64,000 bases of DNA, taken from positions 6,020,001-6,084,000 of the forward strand of contig JAUJEO010000019.1 of NCBI GenBank assembly GCA_030762175.1, in the 5' to 3' direction. Positions within the stretch are counted from its first letter, which is position 1. Each line of letters begins with the position of its first letter. Shown piece by piece: positions 26,072-35,873 of the stretch. The position numbers were made by a program, and so were the translations under genes. Origin of the DNA: Metallyticus violacea. Lineage: Eukaryota; Arthropoda; Insecta; Mantodea; Metallyticidae. The notes under the pieces were generated by a model that saw nothing but the letters and a program-made list of their open reading frames with translations, ran no database searches and was not told the DNA's origin.

Positions 26072-26077
26072 AAAAAA
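26072..26077 (-). terminator. T6 run just downstream of the tRNA-like head, copy 1
   Basis: The plus strand has six A residues, read as TTTTTT on the SINE strand, only about 7 nt after the tRNA-like head. Runs of four or more T are RNA polymerase III termination signals. If the internal promoter works, many transcripts of this copy would end near 85 nt and would not reach the (TAA) tail. It could be a mutation that inactivated this copy or a family trait; comparison with other copies would decide. Confidence 0.55.
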
Positions 26078-26093
26078 TCCATTGATCCTGGCC

Positions 26094-26104
26094 GGGTTCG
26101 AACC
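26094..26104 (-). promoter_or_regulatory. Pol III B box, SINE copy 1
   Basis: GGTTCGAACCC on the minus strand fits the B-box pattern (GGTTCRANNCC) recognised by TFIIIC. It lies about 32 nt downstream of the A box, a spacing usual for tRNA genes. Confidence 0.85.
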
Positions 26105-26136
26105 CGCGTTTTGGGAGTAGGAGGCAAGTATGGTAA

Positions 26137-26147
26137 CCACTACACCA
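26137..26147 (-). promoter_or_regulatory. Pol III A box, SINE copy 1
   Basis: TGGTGTAGTGG on the minus strand fits the A-box pattern TRGYNNARNNG at every defined position. Together with the B box it forms an internal type 2 polymerase III promoter directing transcription leftward, toward the (TAA) tail. Confidence 0.85.
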
Positions 26148-26159
26148 CCAGGACCGACT

Positions 26160-26171
26160 TTTGATAGCCTT
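26160..26171 (+). repeat. Target site duplication, right, SINE copy 1
   Basis: TTTGATAGCCTT, the same 12 bases as at 25846-25857. The satellite resumes here in phase with CTTAGACAAGC, so no satellite sequence was lost at the insertion. Confidence 0.85.
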
Positions 26172-28383
26172 AGACAAGCATATTATGCGCAAAGAATCTC
26201 GAAAAGAAAAAAATTTTTTTTCGAAGTTTGGAAACTTCGTTAGAATCACTTTTTTTCCGTTCTTATTTGAGATAACTGGTTCTCTTTCATTATACTAGTT
26301 TGATAGCCTCAGGCAAGCATATTATGCGCAAAGAATCTCGAAAAGAAAAAAAATTTTTTTTTTCGAAGTTTGGAAACTTCCTTAGAATCACTTTTTTTCC
26401 ATTCTTATTTGAGATAACTTGTTCTCTTTCATTATACTAGTTTGATAGCCTTAGACAAGCATATTATGCGCAAAGAATCTCGAAAAGAAAAAAATTTTTT
26501 TTCGAAGTTTGGAAACTTCGTTAGAATCACTTTTTTTCCGTTCTTATTTAAGATAACTTGTTCTCTTTCATTATACTAGTTTGATAGCTTTAGACAAGCA
26601 TATTATGCGCAAAGAATCTCGAAAAGAAAAAAATTTTTTTTCGAAGTTTGGAAACTTCCTTAGAATCACTTTTTTTCCATTCTTATTTGAGATAACTTGT
26701 TCTCTTTCATTATACTTGTTTGATAGCCTTAGACAAGCATATTATGCGCAAAGAATCTCGAAAAGAAAAAATTTTTTTTCGAAGTTTGGAAACTTCGTTA
26801 GAATCACTTTTTTTCCGTTCTTATTTGAGATAACTGGTTCTCTTTCATTATACTAGTTTGATAGCCTCAGACAAGCATATTATGCGCAAAGAATCTCGAA
26901 AAGAAAAAAATTTTTTTTCGAAGTTTGGAAATTTCCTTAGAATCACTTTTTTTCCATTCTTATTTGAGATAACTTGTTCTCTTTCATTATACTTGTTTGA
27001 TAGCCTTAGACAAGCATATTATGCGCAAAGAATCTCGAAAAGAAAAAAATTTTTTTTCGAAGTTTGGAAACTTCGTTATAATCACTTTTTTTCCGTTCTT
27101 ATTTAAGATTACTGGTTCTCTTTCATTATACTAGTTTGATAGCCTCAGACAAGCATATTATGCGCAAAGAATCTCGAAAAGAAAAAATTTTTTTTTCGAA
27201 GTTTGGAAACTTCGTTAGAATCACTTTTTTTCCGTTCTTATTTGAGATAACTTGTTCTCTTTCATTATACTAGTTTGATAGCCTTAGACAAGCATATTAT
27301 GCGCAAATATTCTCGAAAAGAAAAAAATTTTTTTTCGAAGTTTGGAAACTTCGTTAGAATCACTTTTTTTCCGTTCTTATTTGAGATAACTGGTTCTCTT
27401 TCATTATACTAGTTTGATAGCCTCAGAAAAGCATATTATGCGCAAAGAATCTAGAAAAGAAAAAAATTTTTTTTCGAAGATTGGAAACCTCGTTAGAATC
27501 ACTTTTTTTCCGTTCTTATTTGAGATAACTGGTTCTCTTTCATTATACTAGTTTGATAGCCTCAGACAAGCATATTATGCGCAAATAATCTGGAAAAGAA
27601 AAAAATTTTTTTTCGAAGTTTGGAAACTTCCTTAGAATCACTTTTTTCCATTCTTATTTGAGATAACTTGTTCTCTTTCATTATTCTAGTTTGATAGCCT
27701 TAGACAAGCATATTATGCGCAAAGAATCTCGAAAAGAAAAAAATTTTTTTTCGAAGTTTGGAAACTTCGTTATAATCACTTTTTTTCCGTTCTTATTTAA
27801 GATTACTGGTTCTCTTTCATTATACTAGTTTGATAGCCTCAGACAAGCATATTATGCGCAAAGAATCTCGAAAAGAAAAAAAATTTTTTTCGAAGTTTGG
27901 AAACTTCGTTAGAATCACTTTTTTTCCGTTCTTATTTGAGATAACTTGTTCTCTTTCATTATACTAGTTTGATAGCCTTAGACAAGCATATAATGCGCAA
28001 AGAATCTCGAAAAGAAAAAAAATTTTTTTCGAAGTTTGGAAACTTCGTTAGAATCACTTTTTTTCCGTTCTTATTTGAGATAACTGGTTCTCTTTCATTA
28101 TACTAGTTTGATAGTCTCAGAAAAGCATATTATGCGCAAAGAATCTAGAAAAGAAAAAAATTTTTTTTCGAAGATTGGAAACCTCGTTAGAATCACTTTT
28201 TTTCCGTTCTTATTTGAGATAACTGGTTCTCTTTCATTATACTAGTTTGATAGCCTCAGACAAGCATATTATGCGCAAAGAATCTCGAAAAGAAAAAAAT
28301 TTTTTTTCGAAGTTTGGAAACTTCCTTAGAATCACTTTTTTTCCATTCTTATTTGAGATAACTTGTTCTCTTTCATTATACTA

Positions 28384-28887
28384 GTTTGATAGCCTTAGAC
28401 ACGCATATTATGCGCAAAGAATCTCGAAAAGAAAAAAATTTTTTTTCGAAGTTTGGAAACTTCGTTAGAATCACTTTTTTTCCGTTCTTATTTAAGATTA
28501 CTGGTTCTCTTTCATTATACCAGTTTGATAGCCTCAGACAAGCATATTATGCGCAAAGAATCTCGAAAAGAAAAAAATTTTTTTTCGAAGTTTGGAAACT
28601 TCGTTAGAATCACTTTTTTTCCGTTCTTATTTAAGATTACTGGTTCTCTCTCATTATACTAGTTTGATAGCCTCAGACAAGCATATTATGCGCAAAGAAT
28701 CTCGAAAAGAAAAAAATTTTATTTCGAAGTTTGGAAACTTCGTTAGAATCACTTATTTTCCGTTCTTATTTGAGATAACTGGTTCTCTTTCATTATACTA
28801 TTTTCATAGCCTCAGAAAAGCATATTATGCGCAAAGAATCTCTACAAGAAAAAAATTTTTTTTCGAAGTTTGGAAACTTCGTTAGAA
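28384..28887 (+). repeat. ACACGCAT block, copy 1
   Basis: Run of monomers with linked rare variants: ACACGCAT at 28399, TATACCAG near 28516, ATTTTATTTCG, CACTTATTTTCCG near 28750, TATTTTCATAGCC near 28798 and TCTCTACAAG near 28840. The same set is found near 35370, 56428, 59902 and 63517. It appears to be a variant of the main cassette that was copied as a unit. Confidence 0.8.
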
Positions 28888-31800
28888 TCACTTTTTTTCC
28901 GTTCTTATTTGAGATAACTGGTTCTCTTTCATTATACTAGTTTGATAGCCTCAGAAAAGCATAGGTATGCGCAAAGAATCTCGAAAAGAAAAAAATTTTT
29001 TTTCGAAGTTTGGAAACTTCGTTAGAATCACTTTTTTTCCATTCTTATCTGAGATAACTGGTTCTCTTTCATTATACTGGTTTGATAGCCTCAGACAAGC
29101 ATATTATGCGCAAAGAATCTCGAAAAGAAAAAAATTTTTTTTCGAAGTTTGGAAACTTCGTTAGAATCACTTTTTTTCCGTTCTTATTTAAGATTACTGG
29201 TTCTCTTTCATTATACTAGTTTGATAGCCTCAGACAAGCATATTATGCGCAAAGAATCTCGAAAAGAAAAAAATTTTTTTTCGAAGTTTGGAAACTTCGT
29301 TAGAATCACTTTTTTTCCGTTCTTATTTGAGATAACTTGTTCTCTTTCATTATACTAGTTTGATAGCCTTAGACAAGCATATTATGCGCAAAGAATCTCG
29401 AAAAGAAAAAAATTTTTTTTCGAAGTTTGGAAACTTCGTTAGAATCACTATTTTTCCGTTCTTATTTAAGATTACTGGTTCTCTTTCATTATACTAGTTT
29501 GATAGCCTCAGACAAGCATATTATGCGCAAAGAATCTCGAAAAGAAAAAAATTTTATTTCGAAGTTTGGAAACTTCGTTAGAATCACTTTTTTTCCGTTC
29601 TTATTTGAGATAACTGGTTCTCTTTCATTATACTATTTTGATAGCATCAGAAAAGCATATTATGCGCAAAGAATCTCTAAAAGAAAAAATTTTTTTTTCG
29701 AAGTTTGGAAACTTCGTTGGAATCACTTTTTTTCCGTTCTTATTTGAGATAACTGGTTCTCTTTCATTATACTAGTTTGATAGCCTCAGAAAAGCATAGG
29801 TATGCGCAAAGAATCTCGAAAAGAAAAAAATTTTTTTTCGAAGTTTGGAAACTTCGTTAGAATCACTTTTTTTCCATTCTTATCTGAGATAACTGGTTCT
29901 CTTTCATTATACTAGTTTGATAGCCTCAGACAAGCATATTATGCGCAAAGAATCTCGAAAAGAAAAAAATTTTTTTTCGAAGTTTGGAAACTTCGTTAGA
30001 ATCACTTTTTTTCCATTCTTATTTGAGATAACTTGTTCTCTTTCATTATACTTGTTTGATAGCCTTAGACAAGCATATTATGCGCAAAGAATCTCGAAAA
30101 GAAAAAAATTTTTTTTCGAAGTTTGGAAACTTCGTTAGAATCACTTTTTTTCCGTTCTTATCTGAGATAACTGGTTCTCTTTCATTATACTAGTTTGATA
30201 GCCTCAGACAAGCATATTATGCGCAAAGAATCTCGAAAAGAAAAAAATTTTTTTTCGAAGTTTGGAAACTTCGTTAGAATCACTTTTTTTCCGTTCTTAT
30301 TTGAGATAACTTGTTCTCTTTCATTATACTAGTTTGATAGCCTTAGACAAGCATATTATGCGCAAAGAATCTCGAAAAGAAAAAAATTTTTTTTCAAAGT
30401 TTGGAAACTTCGTTAGAATCACTTTTTTTCCGTTCTTATTTGAGATAACTGGTTCTCTTTCATTATACTAGTTTGATAGTCTCAGAAAAGCATATTATGC
30501 ACAAAGAATCTAGAAAAGAAAAAAATTTTTTTTCGAAGATTGGAAACCTCGTTAGAATCACTTTTTTTCCGTTCTTATTTGAGATAACTGGTTCTCTTTC
30601 ATTATACTAGTTTGATAGCCTCAGACAAGCATATTATGCGCAAATAATCTGGAAAAGAAAAAAATTTTTTTTCGAAGTTTGGAAACTTCCTTAGCACTTT
30701 TTTTCCATTCTTATTTGAGATAACTTGTTCTCTTTCATTATACTAGTTTGATAGCCTCAGGCAAGCATATTATGCGCAAAGAATCTCGAAAAAAAAAAAT
30801 TTTTTTTCGAAGTTTGGAAACTTCCTTAGAATCACTTTTTTTCCATTCTTATTTGAGATAACTTGTTCTCTTTCATTATACTAGTTTGATAGCTTTAGAC
30901 AAGCATATTATGCGCAAAGAATCTCGAAAAGAAAAAAATTTTTTTTCGAAGTTTGGAAACTTCCTTAGAATCACTTTTTTTCCATTCTTATTTGAGATAA
31001 CTGGTTCTCTTTCATTATACTAGTTTGATAGTCTCAGAAAAGCATATTATGCGCAAAGAATCTAGAAAAGAAAAAAATTTTTTTTCGAAGATTGATAACC
31101 TCGTTAGAATCACTTTTTTTCCGTTCTTATTTGAGATAACTGGTTCTCTTTCATTATACTAGTTTGATAGCCTCAGACAAGCATATTATGCGCAAAGAAT
31201 CTCGAAAAGAAAAAAATTTTTTTTCGAAGATTGGAAACCTCGTTAGAATCAATTTTTTTCCGTTCTTATTTGAGATAACTGGTTCTCTTTCATTATACTA
31301 GTTTGATAGCCTCAGACAAGCATATTATGCGCAAAGAATCTCGAAAAGAAAAAAATTTTTTTTCGAAGTTTGGAAACTTCCTTAGAATCACTTTTTTTAC
31401 ATTCTTATTTGAGATAACTTGTTCTCTTTCATTATACTAGTTTGATAGACTTAGACAAGCATATTATGCGCAAAGAATCTCGAAAAGAAAAAAATTTTTT
31501 TTCGAAGTTTGGAAACTTCGTTAGAATCACTTTTTTTCCGTTCTTATTTAAGATTACTGGTTCTCTTTCATTATTATAGTTTGATAGCCTCAGACAAGCA
31601 TATTAAGAGCAAAGAATATCGAAAAGAAAAAAATTTTTTTTCGAAGTTTGGAAACTTCGTTAGAATCACTTTTTTTCCATTCTTATCTGAGATAACTGGT
31701 TCTCTTTCATTATACTAGTTTGATAGCCTCAGACAAGCATATTATGCGCAAAGAATCTCGAAAAGAAAAAATTTTTTTTTCGAAGTTTGGAAACTTCGTT

Positions 31801-32831
31801 AGAATCACTTTTTTTCCATTCTTATTTGAGATAACTTGTTCTCTTTCATTATACTTGTTTGATAGCCTTAGACAAGCATATTATGCGCAAAGAATCTCGA
31901 AAAGAAAAAAATTTTTTTTCGAAGTTTGGAAACTTCGTTAGAATCACTTTTTTTCCGTTCTTATCTGAGATAACTGGTTCTCTTTCATTATACTAGTTTG
32001 ATAGCCTCAGACAAGCATATTATGCGCAAAGAATCTCGAAAAGAAAAAAATTTTTTTTCGAAGTTTGGAAACTTCGTTAGAATCACTTTTTTTCCGTTCT
32101 TATTTGAGATAACTTGTTCTCTTTCATTATACTAGTTTGATAGCCTTAGACAAGCATATTATGCGCAAAGAATCTCGAAAAGAAAAAAATTTTTTTTCAA
32201 AGTTTGGAAACTTCGTTAGAATCATTTTTTTTCCGTTCTTATTTGAGATAACTGGTTCTCTTTCATTATACTAGTTTGATAGTCTCAGAAAAGCATATTA
32301 TGCGCAAAGAATCTAGAAAAGAAAAAAATTTTTTTTCGAAGATTGGAAACCTCGTTAGAATCACTTTTTTTCCGTTCTTATTTGAGATAACTGGTTCTCT
32401 TTCATTATACTAGTTTGATAGCCTCAGACAAGCATATTATGCGCAAATAATCTGGAAAAGAAAAAAATTTTTTTTCGAAGTTTGGAAACTTCCTTAGAAT
32501 CACTTTTTTTCCATTCTTATTTGAGATAACTTGTTCTCTTTCATTATTCTAGTTTGATAGCCTTAGACAAGCATATGATGCGCAAAGAATCTCGAAAAGA
32601 AAAAAATTTTTTTTAAGAAGTTTGGAAACTTCGTTATAATCACTTTTTTTCCTTTCTTATTTGAGATAACTGGTTCTCTTTCATTATACTAGTTTGATAG
32701 CCTCAGACAAGCATATTATGCGCAAAGAATCTCGAAAAGAAAAATTTTTTTTTTCGAAGTTTGGAAACTTCCTTAGAATCACTTTTTTTCCATTCTTATT
32801 TGAGATAACTTGTTCTCTTTCATTATACTTG

Positions 32832-32843
32832 TTTGATAGCCTT
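32832..32843 (+). repeat. Target site duplication, left, SINE copy 2
   Basis: TTTGATAGCCTT, exactly 6986 bp from its counterpart at 25846. Identical flanks show that this SINE copy arose by segmental duplication rather than by a second insertion. Confidence 0.85.
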
Positions 32844-32860
32844 TATTATTATTATTATTA
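32843..32860 (-). repeat. SINE 3' tail, six TAA units, copy 2
   Basis: (TAA)6 on the minus strand, with the same unit number as copy 1. Simple-repeat tails change length quickly, so equal length fits a very recent duplication. Confidence 0.85.
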
Positions 32861-33057
32861 ATTTATTTACGGACGCTCTTTAACAGCTCAGGTCATCAGC
32901 GTCCCATTCAACTCAGGGCGTGAAACGGCCGACAAATTTTGCTCAGAGGCCTCTCTTTCAGGCTTGAGGTTCTTTTTCGTGCCGTAAATGTACGACACGG
33001 GACCCACGGCTTTACTTCCCTTCCGAAGGAAGCCATACTTAGGATTTTTACGCCCCG

Positions 33058-33063
33058 AAAAAA
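33058..33063 (-). terminator. T6 run just downstream of the tRNA-like head, copy 2
   Basis: Same six-T run as in copy 1, on the SINE strand immediately after the tRNA-like head; a possible polymerase III stop. Confidence 0.55.
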
Positions 33064-33079
33064 TCCATTGATCCTGGCC

Positions 33080-33090
33080 GGGTTCGAACC
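33080..33090 (-). promoter_or_regulatory. Pol III B box, SINE copy 2
   Basis: GGTTCGAACCC on the minus strand, as in copy 1. Confidence 0.85.
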
Positions 33091-33122
33091 CGCGTTTTGG
33101 GAGTAGGAGGCAAGTATGGTAA

Positions 33123-33133
33123 CCACTACACCA
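33123..33133 (-). promoter_or_regulatory. Pol III A box, SINE copy 2
   Basis: TGGTGTAGTGG on the minus strand, as in copy 1; it would drive leftward transcription. Confidence 0.85.
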
Positions 33134-33145
33134 CCAGGACCGACT

Positions 33146-33157
33146 TTTGATAGCCTT
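33146..33157 (+). repeat. Target site duplication, right, SINE copy 2
   Basis: TTTGATAGCCTT, matching 32832-32843; the satellite resumes in phase immediately after it. Confidence 0.85.
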
Positions 33158-35369
33158 AGACAAGCATATTATGCGCAAAGAATCTCGAAAAGAAAAAAAT
33201 TTTTTTTCGAAGTTTGGAAACTTCGTTAGAATCACTTTTTTTCCGTTCTTATTTGAGATAACTGGTTCTCTTTCATTATACTAGTTTGATAGCCTCAGGC
33301 AAGCATATTATGCGCAAAGAATCTCGAAAAGAAAAAAAATTTTTTTTTTCGAAGTTTGGAAACTTCCTTAGAATCACTTTTTTTCCATTCTTATTTGAGA
33401 TAACTTGTTCTCTTTCATTATACTAGTTTGATAGCCTTAGACAAGCATATTATGCGCAAAGAATCTCGAAAAGAAAAAAATTTTTTTTCGAAGTTTGGAA
33501 ACTTCGTTAGAATCACTTTTTTTCCGTTCTTATTTAAGATAACTTGTTCTCTTTCATTATACTAGTTTGATAGCTTTAGACAAGCATATTATGCGCAAAG
33601 AATCTCGAAAAGAAAAAAATTTTTTTTCGAAGTTTGGAAACTTCCTTAGAATCACTTTTTTTCCATTCTTATTTGAGATAACTTGTTCTCTTTCATTATA
33701 CTTGTTTGATAGCCTTAGACAAGCATATTATGCGCAAAGAATCTCGAAAAGAAAAAATTTTTTTTCGAAGTTTGGAAACTTCGTTAGAATCACTTTTTTT
33801 CCGTTCTTATTTGAGATAACTGGTTCTCTTTCATTATACTAGTTTGATAGCCTCAGACAAGCATATTATGCGCAAAGAATCTCGAAAAGAAAAAAATTTT
33901 TTTTCGAAGTTTGGAAATTTCCTTAGAATCACTTTTTTTCCATTCTTATTTGAGATAACTTGTTCTCTTTCATTATACTTGTTTGATAGCCTTAGACAAG
34001 CATATTATGCGCAAAGAATCTCGAAAAGAAAAAAATTTTTTTTCGAAGTTTGGAAACTTCGTTATAATCACTTTTTTTCCGTTCTTATTTAAGATTACTG
34101 GTTCTCTTTCATTATACTAGTTTGATAGCCTCAGACAAGCATATTATGCGCAAAGAATCTCGAAAAGAAAAAATTTTTTTTTCGAAGTTTGGAAACTTCG
34201 TTAGAATCACTTTTTTTCCGTTCTTATTTGAGATAACTTGTTCTCTTTCATTATACTAGTTTGATAGCCTTAGACAAGCATATTATGCGCAAATATTCTC
34301 GAAAAGAAAAAAATTTTTTTTCGAAGTTTGGAAACTTCGTTAGAATCACTTTTTTTCCGTTCTTATTTGAGATAACTGGTTCTCTTTCATTATACTAGTT
34401 TGATAGCCTCAGAAAAGCATATTATGCGCAAAGAATCTAGAAAAGAAAAAAATTTTTTTTCGAAGATTGGAAACCTCGTTAGAATCACTTTTTTTCCGTT
34501 CTTATTTGAGATAACTGGTTCTCTTTCATTATACTAGTTTGATAGCCTCAGACAAGCATATTATGCGCAAATAATCTGGAAAAGAAAAAAATTTTTTTTC
34601 GAAGTTTGGAAACTTCCTTAGAATCACTTTTTTCCATTCTTATTTGAGATAACTTGTTCTCTTTCATTATTCTAGTTTGATAGCCTTAGACAAGCATATT
34701 ATGCGCAAAGAATCTCGAAAAGAAAAAAATTTTTTTTCGAAGTTTGGAAACTTCGTTATAATCACTTTTTTTCCGTTCTTATTTAAGATTACTGGTTCTC
34801 TTTCATTATACTAGTTTGATAGCCTCAGACAAGCATATTATGCGCAAAGAATCTCGAAAAGAAAAAAAATTTTTTTCGAAGTTTGGAAACTTCGTTAGAA
34901 TCACTTTTTTTCCGTTCTTATTTGAGATAACTTGTTCTCTTTCATTATACTAGTTTGATAGCCTTAGACAAGCATATAATGCGCAAAGAATCTCGAAAAG
35001 AAAAAAAATTTTTTTCGAAGTTTGGAAACTTCGTTAGAATCACTTTTTTTCCGTTCTTATTTGAGATAACTGGTTCTCTTTCATTATACTAGTTTGATAG
35101 TCTCAGAAAAGCATATTATGCGCAAAGAATCTAGAAAAGAAAAAAATTTTTTTTCGAAGATTGGAAACCTCGTTAGAATCACTTTTTTTCCGTTCTTATT
35201 TGAGATAACTGGTTCTCTTTCATTATACTAGTTTGATAGCCTCAGACAAGCATATTATGCGCAAAGAATCTCGAAAAGAAAAAAATTTTTTTTCGAAGTT
35301 TGGAAACTTCCTTAGAATCACTTTTTTTCCATTCTTATTTGAGATAACTTGTTCTCTTTCATTATACTA

Positions 35370-35873
35370 GTTTGATAGCCTTAGACACGCATATTATGCG
35401 CAAAGAATCTCGAAAAGAAAAAAATTTTTTTTCGAAGTTTGGAAACTTCGTTAGAATCACTTTTTTTCCGTTCTTATTTAAGATTACTGGTTCTCTTTCA
35501 TTATACCAGTTTGATAGCCTCAGACAAGCATATTATGCGCAAAGAATCTCGAAAAGAAAAAAATTTTTTTTCGAAGTTTGGAAACTTCGTTAGAATCACT
35601 TTTTTTCCGTTCTTATTTAAGATTACTGGTTCTCTCTCATTATACTAGTTTGATAGCCTCAGACAAGCATATTATGCGCAAAGAATCTCGAAAAGAAAAA
35701 AATTTTATTTCGAAGTTTGGAAACTTCGTTAGAATCACTTATTTTCCGTTCTTATTTGAGATAACTGGTTCTCTTTCATTATACTATTTTCATAGCCTCA
35801 GAAAAGCATATTATGCGCAAAGAATCTCTACAAGAAAAAAATTTTTTTTCGAAGTTTGGAAACTTCGTTAGAA
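35370..35873 (+). repeat. ACACGCAT block, copy 2
   Basis: Exact counterpart of 28384-28887 at +6986, present because it lies inside the tandem duplication. It carries the same CTCTCTCATTATAC variant near 35632. Confidence 0.8.

Larger units (their letters stand above)
26085..26154 (-). pseudogene. tRNA-like head of SINE copy 1
   Basis: Minus strand, 70 nt, beginning GTCCTGGTGGTGTAGTGG and ending CCAGGAT. The ends can form a 7-bp acceptor-like stem (GTCCTGG with CCAGGAT, one G-T pair). The T-arm region retains GGTTCGAACCC, and the D-arm region resembles tRNA-Gly or tRNA-Glu in type (GGTGTAGTGGTTA). The anticodon arm region (CTTGCCTCCTACTCCCA) does not form a proper 5-bp stem, so this is not an intact tRNA gene. 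Which tRNA it came from cannot be fixed from this copy alone. Confidence 0.8.
25858..26159 (-). mobile_element. tRNA-derived SINE, about 302 bp, copy 1
   Basis: This element interrupts the satellite and is much richer in G+C. Read on the minus strand it has a 70-nt tRNA-like head (26154-26085) with A and B boxes, a unique body of about 200 nt, and a (TAA)6 tail. It is flanked by a 12-bp target duplication, as expected for LINE-assisted retroposition. The body contains GTAAAGCCG (26029-26021) and GGTCCCGTG (26018-26010), which from memory resemble a central segment found in several invertebrate SINE families; I could not search to confirm this. A short hairpin, CTTCC-TTC-GGAAG, lies at 26046-26034. 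No protein is encoded; open stretches across it on the minus strand (25902-26249, 25922-26140) run partly into satellite or lack family features. The family is not identified. Confidence 0.88.
24649..31634 (+). repeat. 6986-bp tandem segmental duplication, copy A
   Basis: This segment is followed directly by a nearly identical copy at 31635-38620. The size equals 48 monomers plus the 314 bp added by the SINE insertion (element plus one target duplication). The left limit is exact: 24648 is A where 31634 is T, and from 24649 the sequences agree. Homology at the right continues to 31678, where 31679 (A) differs from 38665 (G), so the crossover lies within a 44-bp stretch of satellite. The one difference I noticed inside is 31252 (A) against 38238 (C). 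The segment contains satellite and one SINE, with no genes. Unequal crossover in satellite is the simplest origin; assembly duplication is the alternative. Confidence 0.92.
33071..33140 (-). pseudogene. tRNA-like head of SINE copy 2
   Basis: Identical to 26085-26154: acceptor-like ends and T-arm retained, anticodon arm not foldable into a normal stem. Not a functional tRNA gene. Confidence 0.8.
32844..33145 (-). mobile_element. tRNA-derived SINE, about 302 bp, copy 2
   Basis: Same element as at 25858-26159, with no difference that I could see by reading. Head at 33140-33071, B box 33090-33080, A box 33133-33123, T6 run 33063-33058, hairpin 33032-33020, (TAA)6 tail at 32860-32843. It sits at the same satellite position with the same flanks, so it was carried here by the 6986-bp tandem duplication and not by retroposition. 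No coding capacity. Confidence 0.88.

Noticed and set aside
26085..26154. Functional tRNA gene
   Set aside because: A and B boxes and acceptor-like ends are present, but the anticodon arm does not pair and the head continues into a SINE body with (TAA)n tail and target duplications.
25902..26249. Minus-strand open stretch of 115 codons (and its copy at 32888-33235), and a 72-codon stretch overlapping it
   Set aside because: It runs from satellite through the tRNA-like head into the SINE body, starts at GTG and matches no coding pattern; SINEs do not encode proteins.
25858..33145. Two independent SINE insertions at a preferred site
   Set aside because: Identical target duplications, identical tail length and matching flanks over nearly 7 kb show one insertion followed by segmental duplication.
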